The notes: generated from the sequence alone by a model not told the origin. Shown: positions 11,253-22,580, counted from the stretch's first letter. The stretch is DNA of 64,000 nt from Rutstroemia sp. NJR-2017a BVV2 (GCA_002946415.1 NJPS01000020.1:1-64000), one strand, 5' to 3'. Translations and numbers: made by a program.

Positions 11253-12357
11253 ATAAGCTTGTCTTTTTGGGAGCTTGCCTCATCCATACATTAGCTAAAA
11301 CGCAAGTTCTGCATCTATTGCAGTGAATTCAGTTTCGAGGAGTGCACCTACGGTTGTGGTAGTCTAACTCACAATCTTATAAAACCACATGGTAAATTGT
11401 AAAATAGAAAACAGACCCGAATCATACCGAACGTATGAAAATGGTATCGGAATAGTATGTAAGGAGTACAGAAACTTTCCACGCTCAGTACAATAACATT
11501 GTCCCTCGAATTCTCTTCTTAGCCTACACATTTGGATTGTAGTGTCATATATACTAAACATGAACCAATCATACATACATCTCAACCTACATTATCTCAC
11601 AATACAACTATCTTAGCAGTACATTCATCACACATACATCATACAATTTCGAAGCCGCTTTTGGGATATCATCTCTTCATTTGACACACGCACTTTGACA
11701 CACGCACCAGAAGCTACCTGTCCACTTTCTATTCACATAGCTAGGAAGTGTCTCTCCAGCCAACGCTGCCCACGATTCGTCCCTCCCTTTCGTGCCGGTC
11801 CTCGAGTGCACTCCATCCCCATCCCCATCCGAATCATCATCATGCCTCGTCCCTCATCCCTCATCCCTTCTCCAGCCAATCCTTTCCACATCCGGTCCCA
11901 ATAATCCCGAGCAAGAGCTTTCAAGCTACCGTACTCACCTCCGAATAAAACAGAGAAATCACAAAACTCCGTGTTGAGCATCAGGAACTTTCAAGCTACC
12001 TGGCTCGATGTTGATGTTGATATTGCAAACGTTTGAAAAAGAGTCGAAAAACATCGAATAAGAAAGAGCCTCTGATGTAAAAACGCCTGTGATGTGCCGG
12101 GGTGGTGATAAAAACTTTAAAGAAAGGAAAAATACATGACGGTGAATCTTTCGCTAATTGTATGGTCACATCGTAGGTTCTTTTCGAGTCGCAAGGAGGG
12201 GCAAGGGGTAGTAGGTGTTTGTGCCGGTGACAATTTTCGGCCGATTGATTGATGACAACATTGTCAATTTTCATTAGAAATCGTACGGGTTCTTGATTTT
12301 TTTTTTTTGGTAAAGAATGGTCAGGGAGCTAGTGGATTGTGTTGACTGAATAACTGT
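11253..12357. other. Convergent intergenic region, PUS4 / importin alpha
   Basis: A 1.1-kb gap between two converging genes that should hold both 3' UTRs. It includes a poly-T tract near 12297-12308, just downstream of the importin alpha stop on its opposite side. No coding frame is supported. Confidence 0.6.
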
Positions 12358-14363
12358 CTACATATCCATCGAATCGCCACCGTTTGCGAAGTTGAAGTTC
12401 CCTGATTGCTCGCCGTTGGTACCGAAACCGAAGGTGTTGTTAGTGATTTGAGGCTGATCCGCATCAGCTGTTTCTTCCTCGTCCGAGAAGTATTTCTCGA
12501 TCATGTTGTATGCTTTCATGTAGATCTCCTCGTTTGCGTTGGTCTGGCAATCGTGGATCTTCTCCATACCATGACACTCCTCAATGAACAGAGCATATCT
12601 GTTGATGCTCTCAGAGCCTTCTCCAGCGGCATCCTTGTCCATCTCGCCAACCTTCAAGATGTTCTCAAGACCATCGAGAGCGACTTGAATGATCTTGTTG
12701 TCCGGGCAGGCCAGGAGGTCGCAAAGTGGCTTGATGCAACCTTGGTTTACCAAATAACGGATTTGTTCTGGCTTTTGAAGACCGCCAGAGGTGGCGTTGG
12801 AGATCGCCCAGCATGCTTCCTTGCGCGTCTTGAGGTCACCGTTAGACAGAAGGTGAATAAGAGGTGGAATGATGTTAGCATCAATAACCGCTTGGATCTG
12901 AGTAGAGTTGCCAGCAGTTACGTTCGAGATAGTCCAGCAAGCCTCCTTACGGATACCATCCTTTCCAGAGCTCAACAGTGACAACAAAGCTGGAAGAGCA
13001 CCACAGTTGATGATGACTTGGGTCTGGACATCATCACCAGTAACAATATTTCCGACCGAGCGAAGGGCCGGGGTTTGCACCGAGGTAGAAGCGTGCATCA
13101 ACAGTTCGACAAGACGACGAGGGATACCGGCTTCGATGACGGCTTGGATTTTATCGTTGGCCCCATCAGAAAGGTATGAGATTGCCCAACAAGCATCAAT
13201 CAAAACTTCATCATCCAAAGAGTAAACGAGCTTAGCCAAAACTGGTAGAGCTGGCAAGATCTGCTGTAAATGTTAGCTTGCTATAAAAACAGTCAGGATG
13301 CGTAGGTCCTCACGGTGGTCCAATCAGGTTGTGGAGTCTTTCCACGGCAGAAATTGCTAAGGGTCCATGTAGCATTGCGAAGCATGCTCAACTTCCTGCT
13401 GTCACCCAAAAGTGCGAGAAGGGGCTTGAGTGCACCACATCCCAAGACGTAATCTCTACATGAGGGGCTATCACCAGCGATATTTCCGAGAGCCCAAACA
13501 GCTTGTTCCCTGACATCAGGCTCGTGGCTTCCAAGTAATTCGACAAAAATGGGAACAGCACCGGCCTCAATTACAACTTGGGTTTGTTGAGCAGAACCGG
13601 ATGCGATATTTGTAAGGGCCCACGCTGCCTCGAATTGTACAAGGGTATGAGGAGATCTAAGGAATTCAACGAATCGAGAAACAACACCGGTTTTGATAAC
13701 TTCTTCGATGGGAGGATTTCGCTCTTTCGAAAGCAGCTTTCTGAATTTGGTTGTGGCTTGGATTTGCAAATCGATCTGCTCCGAGAAAACACCCTGCACC
13801 ATCTGAGGGAGATCTTCGTTCAACTATAAGACGGGAATTATCGTTAGCATATTGAACAGGGGAGCCGATAAGAAAAATGATCATAACGCTCAGGTTGTGC
13901 AACCCCGCCCAGCATTAACACGATAAAGCTGTGAATGAGGGTCAATCGCCGAAGCGAAGACTAGATTATCACTTAGGCGGCGGCTGCTACCCCACCAAAA
14001 GCGAAGTAAACAGAGCAAAAGGAAGTTATCATGGTGGGGTTTGTTGACGTTGACAGTTTGGTGGTTGAAAGCAGCTCATGAATCGAGCGCGAGTCAGAAA
14101 AATGATGTGCGCAACCGCAAGGAACTTACTTGACTTTCTGTAGGAGCAGTATCATCATCGCTATCAGGCTCTGCACCCAAGGAGGCTCCTGGACGGGATT
14201 CTCCTGTTGCGATACCTCTTCTTTTGGCAAGATTTTCCTCACGCTTGGCTTTGCGAATTTCGACTTGTTGTTCCTCGCGACGACGTCTTAATTCTTCCGG
14301 TTTGAAGGTATTCTTCGCCTTGAACTGAGTTCGACGATGCTCCGGGATGTAACGCTCCGCCAT
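12358..14363 (-). CDS. SRP1: Importin subunit alpha (karyopherin alpha)
   Basis: Three exons, 14363-14130, 13823-13314 and 13260-12358, giving 548 residues, the usual family length. The N-terminal importin-beta-binding region is basic ([38 protein letters not shown]). About ten armadillo repeats follow, with the diagnostic Trp/Asn ladder ([68 protein letters not shown]). These Trp/Asn pairs bind classical nuclear localisation signals. The acidic C-terminus ends GGDSMDM. The protein carries NLS cargo to importin beta for nuclear import. It shares a 640-bp divergent promoter with POT1. Confidence 0.97.
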
Positions 14364-14660
14364 GATTGCGATGTGACTGGAATCTGCTTTCTTTTCGGAC
14401 TCTGGTAGAGATTTCAACGAGATATATGATCAATCACGACTTTACAAGAAAGGTAAAGAGGTGTTGACTGAATATGAAATTATTGATCTTGTGTAGTGAA
14501 TGAGAAAACTACAGAAGGTTAAGCGTTTAGAAGTTTCTTTGGATTCGAATGAACTGGGAAGAAGCCCAAAAAGAATCATTAACACTTTCCCCATACTAAA
14601 TGCGGTAAAGTCTGTGAGTCACGTGAAGCAAGCGAACTATGACTAATCTCAGAAGTTGTC

Positions 14661-14697
14661 TGGTGCTGATTGGTGCTGATTGGTGCTGATTGGTGGC
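14661..14697. promoter_or_regulatory. Three phased inverted CCAAT boxes
   Basis: The 10-bp unit TGGTGCTGAT is repeated three times and followed by TGGTGG, so ATTGG (CCAAT on the other strand) occurs at 14669, 14679 and 14689. Spacing is exactly one helical turn. CCAAT is the binding site of the HAP/CBC complex in fungi. Function here is inferred. Confidence 0.6.
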
Positions 14698-14736
14698 GCG
14701 ACATGTGCCTTTGTTCATTTTTATTCTTAGCTCCCG

Positions 14737-14762
14737 TCGCGTCTCCCCGTCATGTTACGCGT
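14737..14762. promoter_or_regulatory. MCB-like sites upstream of POT1
   Basis: TCGCGT (reverse of ACGCGA) lies at 14737-14742 and a perfect ACGCGT at 14757-14762, about 245 bp before the POT1 start. ACGCGT is the MluI cell-cycle box bound by MBF in yeasts. Use in this fungus is inferred. Confidence 0.5.
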
Positions 14763-15004
14763 TTAACCTTATGCAGATGCAAATGTGTATCAAAACGTAC
14801 AACTGCAGCGAAAAGGTAAGAAGAGGTATGCTACACAGACCTTGCTTTGCCAGTCACACCAGGTCTGGAAACATTGAGGATTTCTTCGCAGATTGATGGT
14901 CTCGTTCTGCAATCCTCTTGGAAGGAACATTACATTACATTTCCACCGAGGACATCACTGGTTGATTCATCGCTCGACAACAGCGAGTAGAATAAACGCC
15001 CAAC

Positions 15005-17624
15005 ATGTCTAGCACACAGGAAACCGAGAACACATCCTCGCCACCCGGTGCTGAGGTACCTCTTCCGTCAGGCTTTGAAAGCATTGAACAAATCAAGAAC
15101 ATGCCATCCCCTCGCTTGGTCACTAAACCTTTCGTCAATGTGATTGGTTTCGTGCATGACTTTCAACCTCCTATCAAAACTAGGGGAACAGGTGAGCAAG
15201 CTAAGTCGATGCATCATTTATCTTTCTACTGAACTTCGACACAGATTTCAAGTGTACAATGGAAATTAAAGACTTTTCTTCCCGATTTGAAACCCGTGGA
15301 CTCAAGGTCAACATGTTCGCAACTGAGGAAAAGATGCCAAGAGTAGGTGCAAGAGATGCTGTTCTCATCCGTAAGGCAAAAGTATGTCTCTTCCCATTTC
15401 TGCGAGCCCACTCTAGTCATTAACATTGAAATAGGCTCAGATGTGGTCTGGAGACGTATCACTTTTGACTAATTTTATCACGGAGATTCATGTGCTCCGC
15501 GCCGCGAGTATTCCCAAATCGCTCACTTCACTTGCTAATATTCCTTGGATATCTAAACCACCCTTGAAATCTCAAAAGCCTGATATTCTTGAGACGAATC
15601 ATGTGATCTGGGCACACAACAACATTGATCAGTCTACTCTTCCAACCAGTCAAGAATTCGAAGTTAAAACCATGCAAGCCGTGAATGTTCGAGAAAAGTA
15701 CAGTCTCTTACAGCATGTCAAGGAAGGCTCTTTCCATGATATTATCGGAGAAGTTCGCAAGATATACGGTGCTAGCTATGATATGCTTACTATCTATCTA
15801 TCGGACTACACGGCCAACGTTGGATTTTATAATTATACTTACAACGGAGTGAGTACTGAAGGTCCAGAAGGTCGTGACGGTGATGATTTTGGTTACCTGA
15901 AAGGAAAACCAAAGACGGAAGATAGGACATGGAAAGGGCCTTATGGAAAAATGACAATTCAAATAACTTGTTTCGAACATCATGCTCATTTCATACGGGA
16001 GAATGTCAAAGAAGGCCATTGGTTGAAGCTAAAGAACATTCACTTCTCTGCTGGTAAAGGTTGCTTGGAAGGCAAACTTCGTGTTGATAGAGACGCATGG
16101 GAGAACAAAGTCCAAATTGAAATACTGGAGCAACAAGAAGACCAAGAGGAAGTGGATCCTCGGTGGAAAGATTGTGTGCGACGTAAACGGGATTACTTCA
16201 AGAAATTCGAGAAGCAAAGGAAGGAACTCCGGAATGAGGCGACCGGGGTCAGAGGCAAACGTAAAGCTGATAGTGAAGCGGGACCGGCGAAAAATAGCAA
16301 GCAACGTCGAAAGGAATTACGGGCCGCCGCAGAAGCCAAGATTGCAGCCAAGAAAGAAGCAGAGGATGTCAAGACGAAACCTGTGCTTAAGGTTGATCTG
16401 AACATCAATAGTAGGTCATGCAAGTCCTTGTTAGAAGATTTGTTGCTCACAGAATGCAGTACAATGTAACTATCCGGACAAAGCACCAATTTCCTTATCA
16501 GAAATTATACAACCCCTACCATTATCTCCAGATCCCGAACATGCTGGGAAATGCGCACCGTTTTCCAATCAAAAGTTCAAGGCCAATGTTCGCGTGGTAG
16601 ATTATTTTCCCCACGATATTCGTGATTTCGCAGTTGGTAGACGCGTGACGGAATATGATATGCTATCGGATTGTAGCAGTGATGAGGAGTCTGAGTTCGA
16701 CAATCTCATGGATATGGATAGCTTTGCGGCGCAGAGGAAATGGGAGTGGAGATTTGCACTGGTGGTTGAAGATGCTGATCCTGATGGACCAAAACATCGT
16801 ACTACATTGATTGTTGGCAATTCGGATGCTCAGATGTTGTTGAATATAGAAGCTGATGCATGCAAGTATGTACTTTCTTTTCTTTTCTCTTTGCTATCAC
16901 TCTTCTTTCGCTATCTTGTATTGTGTCTGTCCATTTCTTCCTATCTCTGGTACCTCTAGTCACATGCAGGTTTCATATGACCTACATCTTTTTTGCCTTT
17001 CTTCATTTTCATTTACCTCATCCGGCTACGTTCTGAATCGCACTCTTCTCTCCGCTCTCCTAGCCTCCATTCTCTCCTTTCCTCACTCTTCATTCATCTC
17101 CTCTTCCGTCCTATTTCTTCAAACCACCCGATGCTAACCAGCCAAACCCTAACTCTAGCCTCCGCGCAAACCCCGAAGTTCTCCACGCAGTCAAAGAGCA
17201 GCTCTTCAATCTGTGGGGCGACCTCGAAGAACAAAAATCCGCTCTTCTACTCGCACAGCAAGCAGCAAAGAAGAAACGGGCCCCAGATCCTCCGTCCACC
17301 GCTTCAGAGTCAGATTCTGAACAGCCGGTGCGTTATCAGCGGGATGTTCTCCCACCTGATGACAGCGATGATGAATACGGGTCTAAGAAAGTTCGTGAAG
17401 CAGCTAAGAGAAAGAACGAGGAGAAGGAAATGAGGAGGAAGAATGCAGAGGAGGAGAAAAATAAAGGAAAGGAACAAGAATTACAACCGAAAAATAAGCC
17501 ATTCACTTGTTGTATAAGAGAATACGGCGTTCAGGTATCGGAAGATGATGAGAAGAAAATGGATGCTGGGGAAGGGAAGAGGTGGGAGAGGGTGTTTGGG
17601 TTGTTTGGGACGATGATTAGGTGA
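15005..17624 (+). CDS. POT1: Protection of telomeres protein 1 (shelterin ssDNA-binding subunit)
   Basis: Five exons: 15005-15191, 15245-15381, 15435-16410, 16460-16865 and 17159-17624, giving 723 residues. The first OB fold (Telo_bind) spans about residues 40-180: VNVIGFVHDFQPPIKTRGTD, FKCTMEIKDFS, GDVSLLTNFITEIHVLR. A second OB-fold-like segment follows (MTIQITCFEHHAHFIRENV, GHWLKLKNIHFSAGKGCLEG). The C-terminal region contains LRANPEVLHAVKEQLFNLWGDLEE, typical of fungal Pot1, and a charged coiled-coil tail. Pot1 binds the single-stranded telomeric G-strand and protects chromosome ends. The last intron is unusually long (293 nt). I placed its acceptor at 17158 because that alone keeps frame and has a TGCTAACC branch site. 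Confidence 0.9.
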
Positions 17625-18703
17625 TGGAATACATCGTACAGGGGTGGAGAGAAATGCTCCGTAGTCTTAGATCATGGGGAGATGGAGATCGGGAACGTGG
17701 TTCGAACAAGAGCAGAGTGAATAGGAAGACCAACCAATTAGTTGGATAAACTTCCTTTCGGGATCATAGATCGACTCGAGTTTCCGATGTAAGACTATTA
17801 CTGTACTTGGAAAGTGAATATTGGGATTCTCGGTAGTACTGCACATTCTCAGTTAAAGCTACATTGAGAAGATACTTCATCTTCTAAATCCAAATCCAAA
17901 GTCGGTTTATGAAGTAGTAATTATTTTTTTTAGTTATTATTTCAATCATTTTTATCGTTTAATTATTCCCCCCTTTTCTCTGTTTCGCTCTTTTCTACCA
18001 AGGGGTTTTCTTAGTTGCTTAGCGAATCTCTTCTTATTTACACATCTGTATTCGTCAGCCTTTGTCTTTCACGCCTGCTGCTTCACCTTCCCACTCCCAT
18101 CATCCGGTTTTCCTCCTCTTTCACGGTCCTCTTCACCATCCTCCCCTCACCCCTCGGAGTCCCCAAGCGCGGTGTCTTCTCTCAAGGTCTTCGTACCGGA
18201 TCAGACCAGACAACCACATCTGGGCGACCAACAAGCAACAGGCAACAAGTAATAGATAATACACGACATGAAACAATTAGACGGAGATCATCAAGCACGA
18301 AAGAGATGAGCAAGATGTTTAGTAGAACCAGACAAGGAGAAGAATATCCCCTCGCAGTGATCAATTCATCACAGTCCGCGCAGACATCTCTCATCACCAA
18401 GACTCAGATTTGGGGAACAAGATATTCTCGCATGAAAATCCAATTTCTAATTCTAAACACAACAAGTAATTCTAAACATAACAAGAAAGTCCCAATATCG
18501 CAACAAAATATCCCCATTTCCCTTCTCCCTCTTTTCTTGGTTCCTTCTTTTTCCTGTGTCAAAAATATCCATGATACAAACTCCTAGCACTTTACTCCTA
18601 ACTCCCAACTCCTCACAAACCTTCATATTGCTCTAGTAGTTCATTGCCATATTTCTCTGGCGTTACTTACTCGTTAATTTCGTTTCCCGTCAAAAATTGT
18701 TCT
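17625..18703. other. Convergent intergenic region, POT1 / Myb-like gene
   Basis: A 1.1-kb gap with T-rich tracts around 17920-17965. It probably holds the two 3' UTRs. A 190-codon + strand frame at 18015-18587 lacks protein-like composition and has no neighbours to support it. Confidence 0.6.
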
Positions 18704-20488
18704 CTATGCTGTCGTGTTCGTACTTGGCCTCTTCTTCTTCTTCTCACCGTGTCTCTCCGGGCTTTTCGAATGAGTTCTCTTATGTCCATCCCCATGTCCT
18801 CCATGTTCTCCATGTCTATGTCTACGCTCGTTCCCAGCCGTCGTACCCGAACTTCCTCCCCCATTTCTACTTGCTTCTGGAGCCGCCCTTTGCTTTCCCT
18901 TGTCAAGAGGAGCACTAGGAGGAGAACCACTTCGGCCTCCCCGACTTCCACCAGAAGGTGGTGAAATCGACATATCGCTTGCTTTCGCAGTGAGATCCCT
19001 CATATCCGATACTCGTCGTGATGTTTGGCTCGAAGCCGATGCCGGACCTCGATTACGCTTCTCTGCGAGTTTTCTTTCAAAGCTTTCCACATATGACTGG
19101 AGCGAACCCTGATGACCCTTCTGTTCCCACTCTACACCAGCATCGGAAACAATATTCATCGCATCGTCTTTCGACCACCCCTTCTGCCTCAGGCTGGCTA
19201 CTAGGCCATCTAGCTGTCTGCTATGCGCCTCCCTGTCTTCTTGAGGATCATGATCTTCACTCACTTTGGCGCTCGTTTTTGGCATGTTCCTATCGAACTT
19301 AACCGGTTCAACCTTTCTACTCCTTGGGTCTGTCTTCAAGTCTTTCAGTTCTTTCACTTTACTCTTGAAGGACGGGTCCGCACGCCATGCCTTCTCCCGT
19401 GCTCGGATCTCGGCTAGCAATTGCTTGTTTATGTCTAAATGGAGGGCAGGCAGCAGGTAATGCTCAAAGCGTCGGCGCACCCCGTCAGCGTCACGCGGTT
19501 CCGATTCGACAACTGTGCTGTTTGTATCCGCAGCTAGTTTTCTGTCCACCATAACTTGCACATACCAAGCGATCTGCTTCCAGGTCAACCAACCATACCA
19601 CGCGACCAAGGCCACAATTTCGTTATCTTCCTCTTTACTAAATGCCTGATGGACGGCTTTGGGTCTGTCTCCTTGTTTTTCCTTTCTCGCCTTTAAGTTA
19701 TCGTAATATTGGTGGGTTTTCGTAATGCGGCCAGCTGAATACGCAACCGTGGGTTTCCATAGATTGGTCAATTCTTCTGCAGCCGTTATCCAGCTTACTT
19801 TCCCAGTTGTTTTATCTGTGGCCTTTTTAATGGCTTTGAATAGCTGATCCTGCTGGTCTTTTGTTAAGTGGGGAATAGCAGAAAGTTCGCCGGTTCCGGT
19901 CCCTTGGATTCGTTGTTCAGGATTAGGGTCGTCAGGACCCAGGTCAGTGTTTGGTCTGCGCGAGGCGGCTAGTGCTTGATCCGCCTCCGATGCTGATACT
20001 TTCGGCATCAGTTTAGAAGTGGGTGCTGGAGCTCCTGTTCTCGACGAGGGTGCTGGTGCTGAAGGTGCTGGTGCTCCTGTTCTGGACGAGTGTGTTGGTG
20101 CTGGTGCTAATGGTCTGGACGAGGGTGCTGGTGCTACTGGTTTCGACGAGGGTGCTGGTGCTACTGGTCTCGACGAGTGTGTTGGTGCTGGTGCTAATGG
20201 TCTGGACGAGGGTGCTGGTGCTGATGCTGATGATTTGGAAGATGTCTTAGAAGTTGAAGTTGATGCTGGTGTTCTCTCCTTTGTCGCTTTTGGTCGGGAA
20301 GTCGATGCTGATGCATTTAGCCCTGCTTGATATCCAGGATCGTTAATGGCAGTGAATCTGGAGACCCGCGGCGGGCTTTCTCGACGTGCATTCGACGATG
20401 TGTTACGTTTAGGATCATTGATGGCAGTGAACCCCCGCCGCGGGCTCTCCTCTCTCCTCTTCCCGTTTCCCGATGACCCAGAAGACAT
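18704..20488 (-). CDS. Disordered protein with two Myb/SANT-like repeats
   Basis: Single-exon frame of 594 residues. The N-terminal 50 residues hold a duplicated FTAINDP motif (residues 20-26 and 45-51), each copy preceded by a basic ESP segment, a 25-residue period. Residues about 75-165 are Ala/Pro/Ser-rich tandem repeats (SSRPLAPAPTH and variants). The centre has two Trp-containing helical segments resembling Myb/SANT repeats: LTKDQQDQLFKAIKKATDK with WITAAEELTNLW, then FSKEEDNEIVALVAWYGWLT with WKQIAWYV and GVRRRFEHYLLPAL. The C-terminus is Ser/Lys/His-rich and probably nuclear. I do not recognise a named family. A chromatin or DNA-binding role is inferred only. Confidence 0.75.
   Translation of the reverse strand: MSSGSSGNGKRREESPRRGFTAINDPKRNTSSNARRESPPRVSRFTAINDPGYQAGLNASASTSRPKATKERTPASTSTSKTSSKSSASAPAPSSRPLAPAPTHSSRPVAPAPSSKPVAPAPSSRPLAPAPTHSSRTGAPAPSAPAPSSRTGAPAPTSKLMPKVSASEADQALAASRRPNTDLGPDDPNPEQRIQGTGTGELSAIPHLTKDQQDQLFKAIKKATDKTTGKVSWITAAEELTNLWKPTVAYSAGRITKTHQYYDNLKARKEKQGDRPKAVHQAFSKEEDNEIVALVAWYGWLTWKQIAWYVQVMVDRKLAADTNSTVVESEPRDADGVRRRFEHYLLPALHLDINKQLLAEIRAREKAWRADPSFKSKVKELKDLKTDPRSRKVEPVKFDRNMPKTSAKVSEDHDPQEDREAHSRQLDGLVASLRQKGWSKDDAMNIVSDAGVEWEQKGHQGSLQSYVESFERKLAEKRNRGPASASSQTSRRVSDMRDLTAKASDMSISPPSGGSRGGRSGSPPSAPLDKGKQRAAPEASRNGGGSSGTTAGNERRHRHGEHGGHGDGHKRTHSKSPERHGEKKKKRPSTNTTA
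20019..20250. repeat. Coding minisatellite (GGTGCTGGTGCT / CTGGACGAG units)
   Basis: Imperfect tandem units of 24-36 bp built from GGTGCTGGTGCT, CTGGTCTCGACGAG and similar blocks encode the Pro/Ala/Ser repeats of the Myb-like protein on the minus strand. Unit number is likely to vary between strains. Confidence 0.8.
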
Positions 20489-21065
20489 AGTTGGCTATCG
20501 GCACAAAGATAGAGCTGTAATAATACCCAAAAAGGCTTGTTTTGTATGTAAGTTGTATGATTGTATGCAGAGCGTGGTTGGATCTTCCTTCTCTCAAGAA
20601 GTAAGTAGTGTGTGTATAAAATATGAGTAGTTTGTGATTGATGTTCCAAGCAACAAGAAGCAGTTAAAAGATGTCCATTATATAGCTTTCTTCTAACCAA
20701 CACATATACCAAACTATACCTATTACACAGGTTAGCCAATATTCTCTCGGCCCCTAAACTGCTCGAATTCTCCCTCATGACAGCATCCAGGCCTGTAAAA
20801 GGTTGAAGAGAACCCTTTTCTTGGCCCCCTAAACCCCCCTCTCTCCCTCTCATGAAGCGATCTCGATCTGCAGAAAAACTTTTCTCGTCCGACCATCCAC
20901 TAAATATTGGAACAGCGACCTTTTTCTCGCATCATTCACGCACCAACCCATCATATTGAGCGAAAAGTAGAGTTGAAACAGTCTATTCAATATGACCATT
21001 AAACTAATATACGACCGTGATGCAAGTGCCCGAGCAACATGGTCGGTCTCGACTCTCGAGGCCGG

Positions 21066-21520
21066 CGAAGCAGGCAACTGCCAACGTGAAAACTTTGTTA
21101 CACGAGATGACCCAGAAAAACTCCTTTTGGCACGGAAATAACTAGCAGCAAGCCGGAAATAATTTCTAGATGATCAGCAAAGATTAACTACCGAAGAAGC
21201 AACTTGAGGTTAAGAGATCAATGCAATTTCAATCTTCAAAGCGAGCAACAACCAACCCAAAAATCTATATTAAACGGGGTACTGTAGCAAAAAACCGAAG
21301 ATAATATAAAAAAGAAGCATTGAACCTGTTAATATCTAATTTTTTCCAAAAGAGCAATCAATCTCTCAACCTCAATAGCGAGCAACAACCAACATGAAAA
21401 CCAATTCACATGAGATAATTCAGCAGTAACTCGCAAAACAAGCGAAAGTAGCAACCTCCAAAGAAAGCAACAACCAAAATGCAAACTTATATCACATAAG
21501 ATAATCGAATAAATCTCCAA
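21066..21520. repeat. Diverged intergenic repeat family (about four copies)
   Basis: Related segments begin at about 21066, 21241, 21378 and 21462. The best conserved core is GCGAGCAACAACCAAC, followed in three copies by TGAAAAC or TGCAAAC, then CACATGAGATAAT or CACGAGATGAC or CACATAAGATAAT, then CTCC or CTCG. The sequence left of the core is also alike in two copies (CAATCTCTCAACCTCAATA and CAATTTCAATCTTCAAA). I recognise no known element and no coding potential. Confidence 0.6.
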
Positions 21521-21759
21521 ACTACATCGCACGAGAATAGTGCTTGAAACCCTAAACAAGAACTTTTGAAAGACGACTCGAGTGTATATATAGAAAAAGC
21601 TAGAGAATCAATCGATCTCTCCTCTGTGAAAGAAAGCCCTTACCGCCAACTGGAAACATAATATAAAATGAGTTGACGTGACTCGGATTACATGGACACT
21701 TGTTCATCCATCCATCTACTCACCCATCTACTCACCCACCCATCCATCCCAAAACCGTC

Positions 21760-21808
21760 CCCTCTCTCCCCTCTCCCCCTCTCCCCCTCTCCCCCTCTCC
21801 CCCTCTCC
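21760..21808. repeat. CTCCCC hexanucleotide array
   Basis: About seven CTCTCC/CTCCCC units in a row, all pyrimidine on the + strand. Confidence 0.85.
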
Positions 21809-22485
21809 AATACAAACCCAACCCATCAACTCGCACCAAAGCTTCCATTCCAATCCCATCCCATCCAATCCAATCCCATCCAACCACTCACTCACTCACT
21901 CAACCTTCCCCAACCCCCCAAAAAGAGCAACAACAGCAGCAACAGCAACAACCAACACAGCTAATCCGAATTCCACGATATCTAGCAAACTAACTAGCAA
22001 CACCCACCCCGTAGTTATTGCATATAATAACCTGGGGGAAGCGGGTTTGGGATTATATGTTTAGTGTAGTGTAGTTTATTGTATTGTGGCTTGGGATGAG
22101 AGTTCTGAGACAATATGGTAGGTGGTCAATCCATCTTCCTCCTCCCCTACCGCGAACCGACTATACTCCGCTCGCTCAAATCCCATATAACCTTGCATGC
22201 ACACAAAAATTCCGCCTCCTGGCTCCACTCTACTCCGATCAACAGCTCGTTGGAACTTGGAAGTAGGTTAGCGACTGACTGACTGACTGGCTGGCTTCAC
22301 TTGAAGTATGTACTGTTGAAAAATAAAGCAAAAGCAAGCCAACGCGTAACAAGCCAAAGGAAAGCAGAATAAGCAACAAACTCATTCTACTTAACTTGTC
22401 AAGAATAACCAGCGCATCATCAAAACCATATAATCTCATATAATTCCATTCCATATAATTGCATTTCATTCCCCTCCCCTTCCTC

Positions 22486-22505
22486 AACCTAACCTAACCT
22501 AACCC
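22486..22505. repeat. Short AACCT pentamer array (TTAGG-like)
   Basis: Three to four AACCT units end in AACCC. On the minus strand this reads TTAGG repeats, close to but not the same as the usual fungal TTAGGG telomere repeat. Confidence 0.7.
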
Positions 22506-22580
22506 ATCCTATGCCCATCCAGCAAAACAGTAATATCATACACCCATCCCCGATCGCCATCCCCACCCATCCCACCCCAT

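Larger units (their letters stand above)
14364..15004. promoter_or_regulatory. Bidirectional promoter, importin alpha / POT1
   Basis: This gap serves both divergent genes. It contains three CCAAT boxes in a 10-bp tandem array and two MCB-type sites, listed separately. No TATA box is evident on either side. Confidence 0.65.
20489..22580. other. 2.1-kb intergenic region with several repeat types
   Basis: No supported gene. It contains a diverged repeat family, a CTCCCC array and a short telomere-like pentamer array, all listed separately, plus ACTC and CAACAG runs around 21890-21960. It should also contain the Myb-like gene promoter on its left and the 3' UTR of the hydrolase on its right. Confidence 0.6.

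Noticed and set aside
16970..17037. Extra POT1 exon after the acceptor at 16969 (FHMTYIFFAF)
   Set aside because: It runs into a stop and lacks Pot1-like sequence. The acceptor at 17158 gives the expected LRANPEVL segment directly.
21692..22064. Pro/Ser-rich + strand frames
   Set aside because: Low-complexity translation of CTCCCC, CCATC and ACTC repeats.
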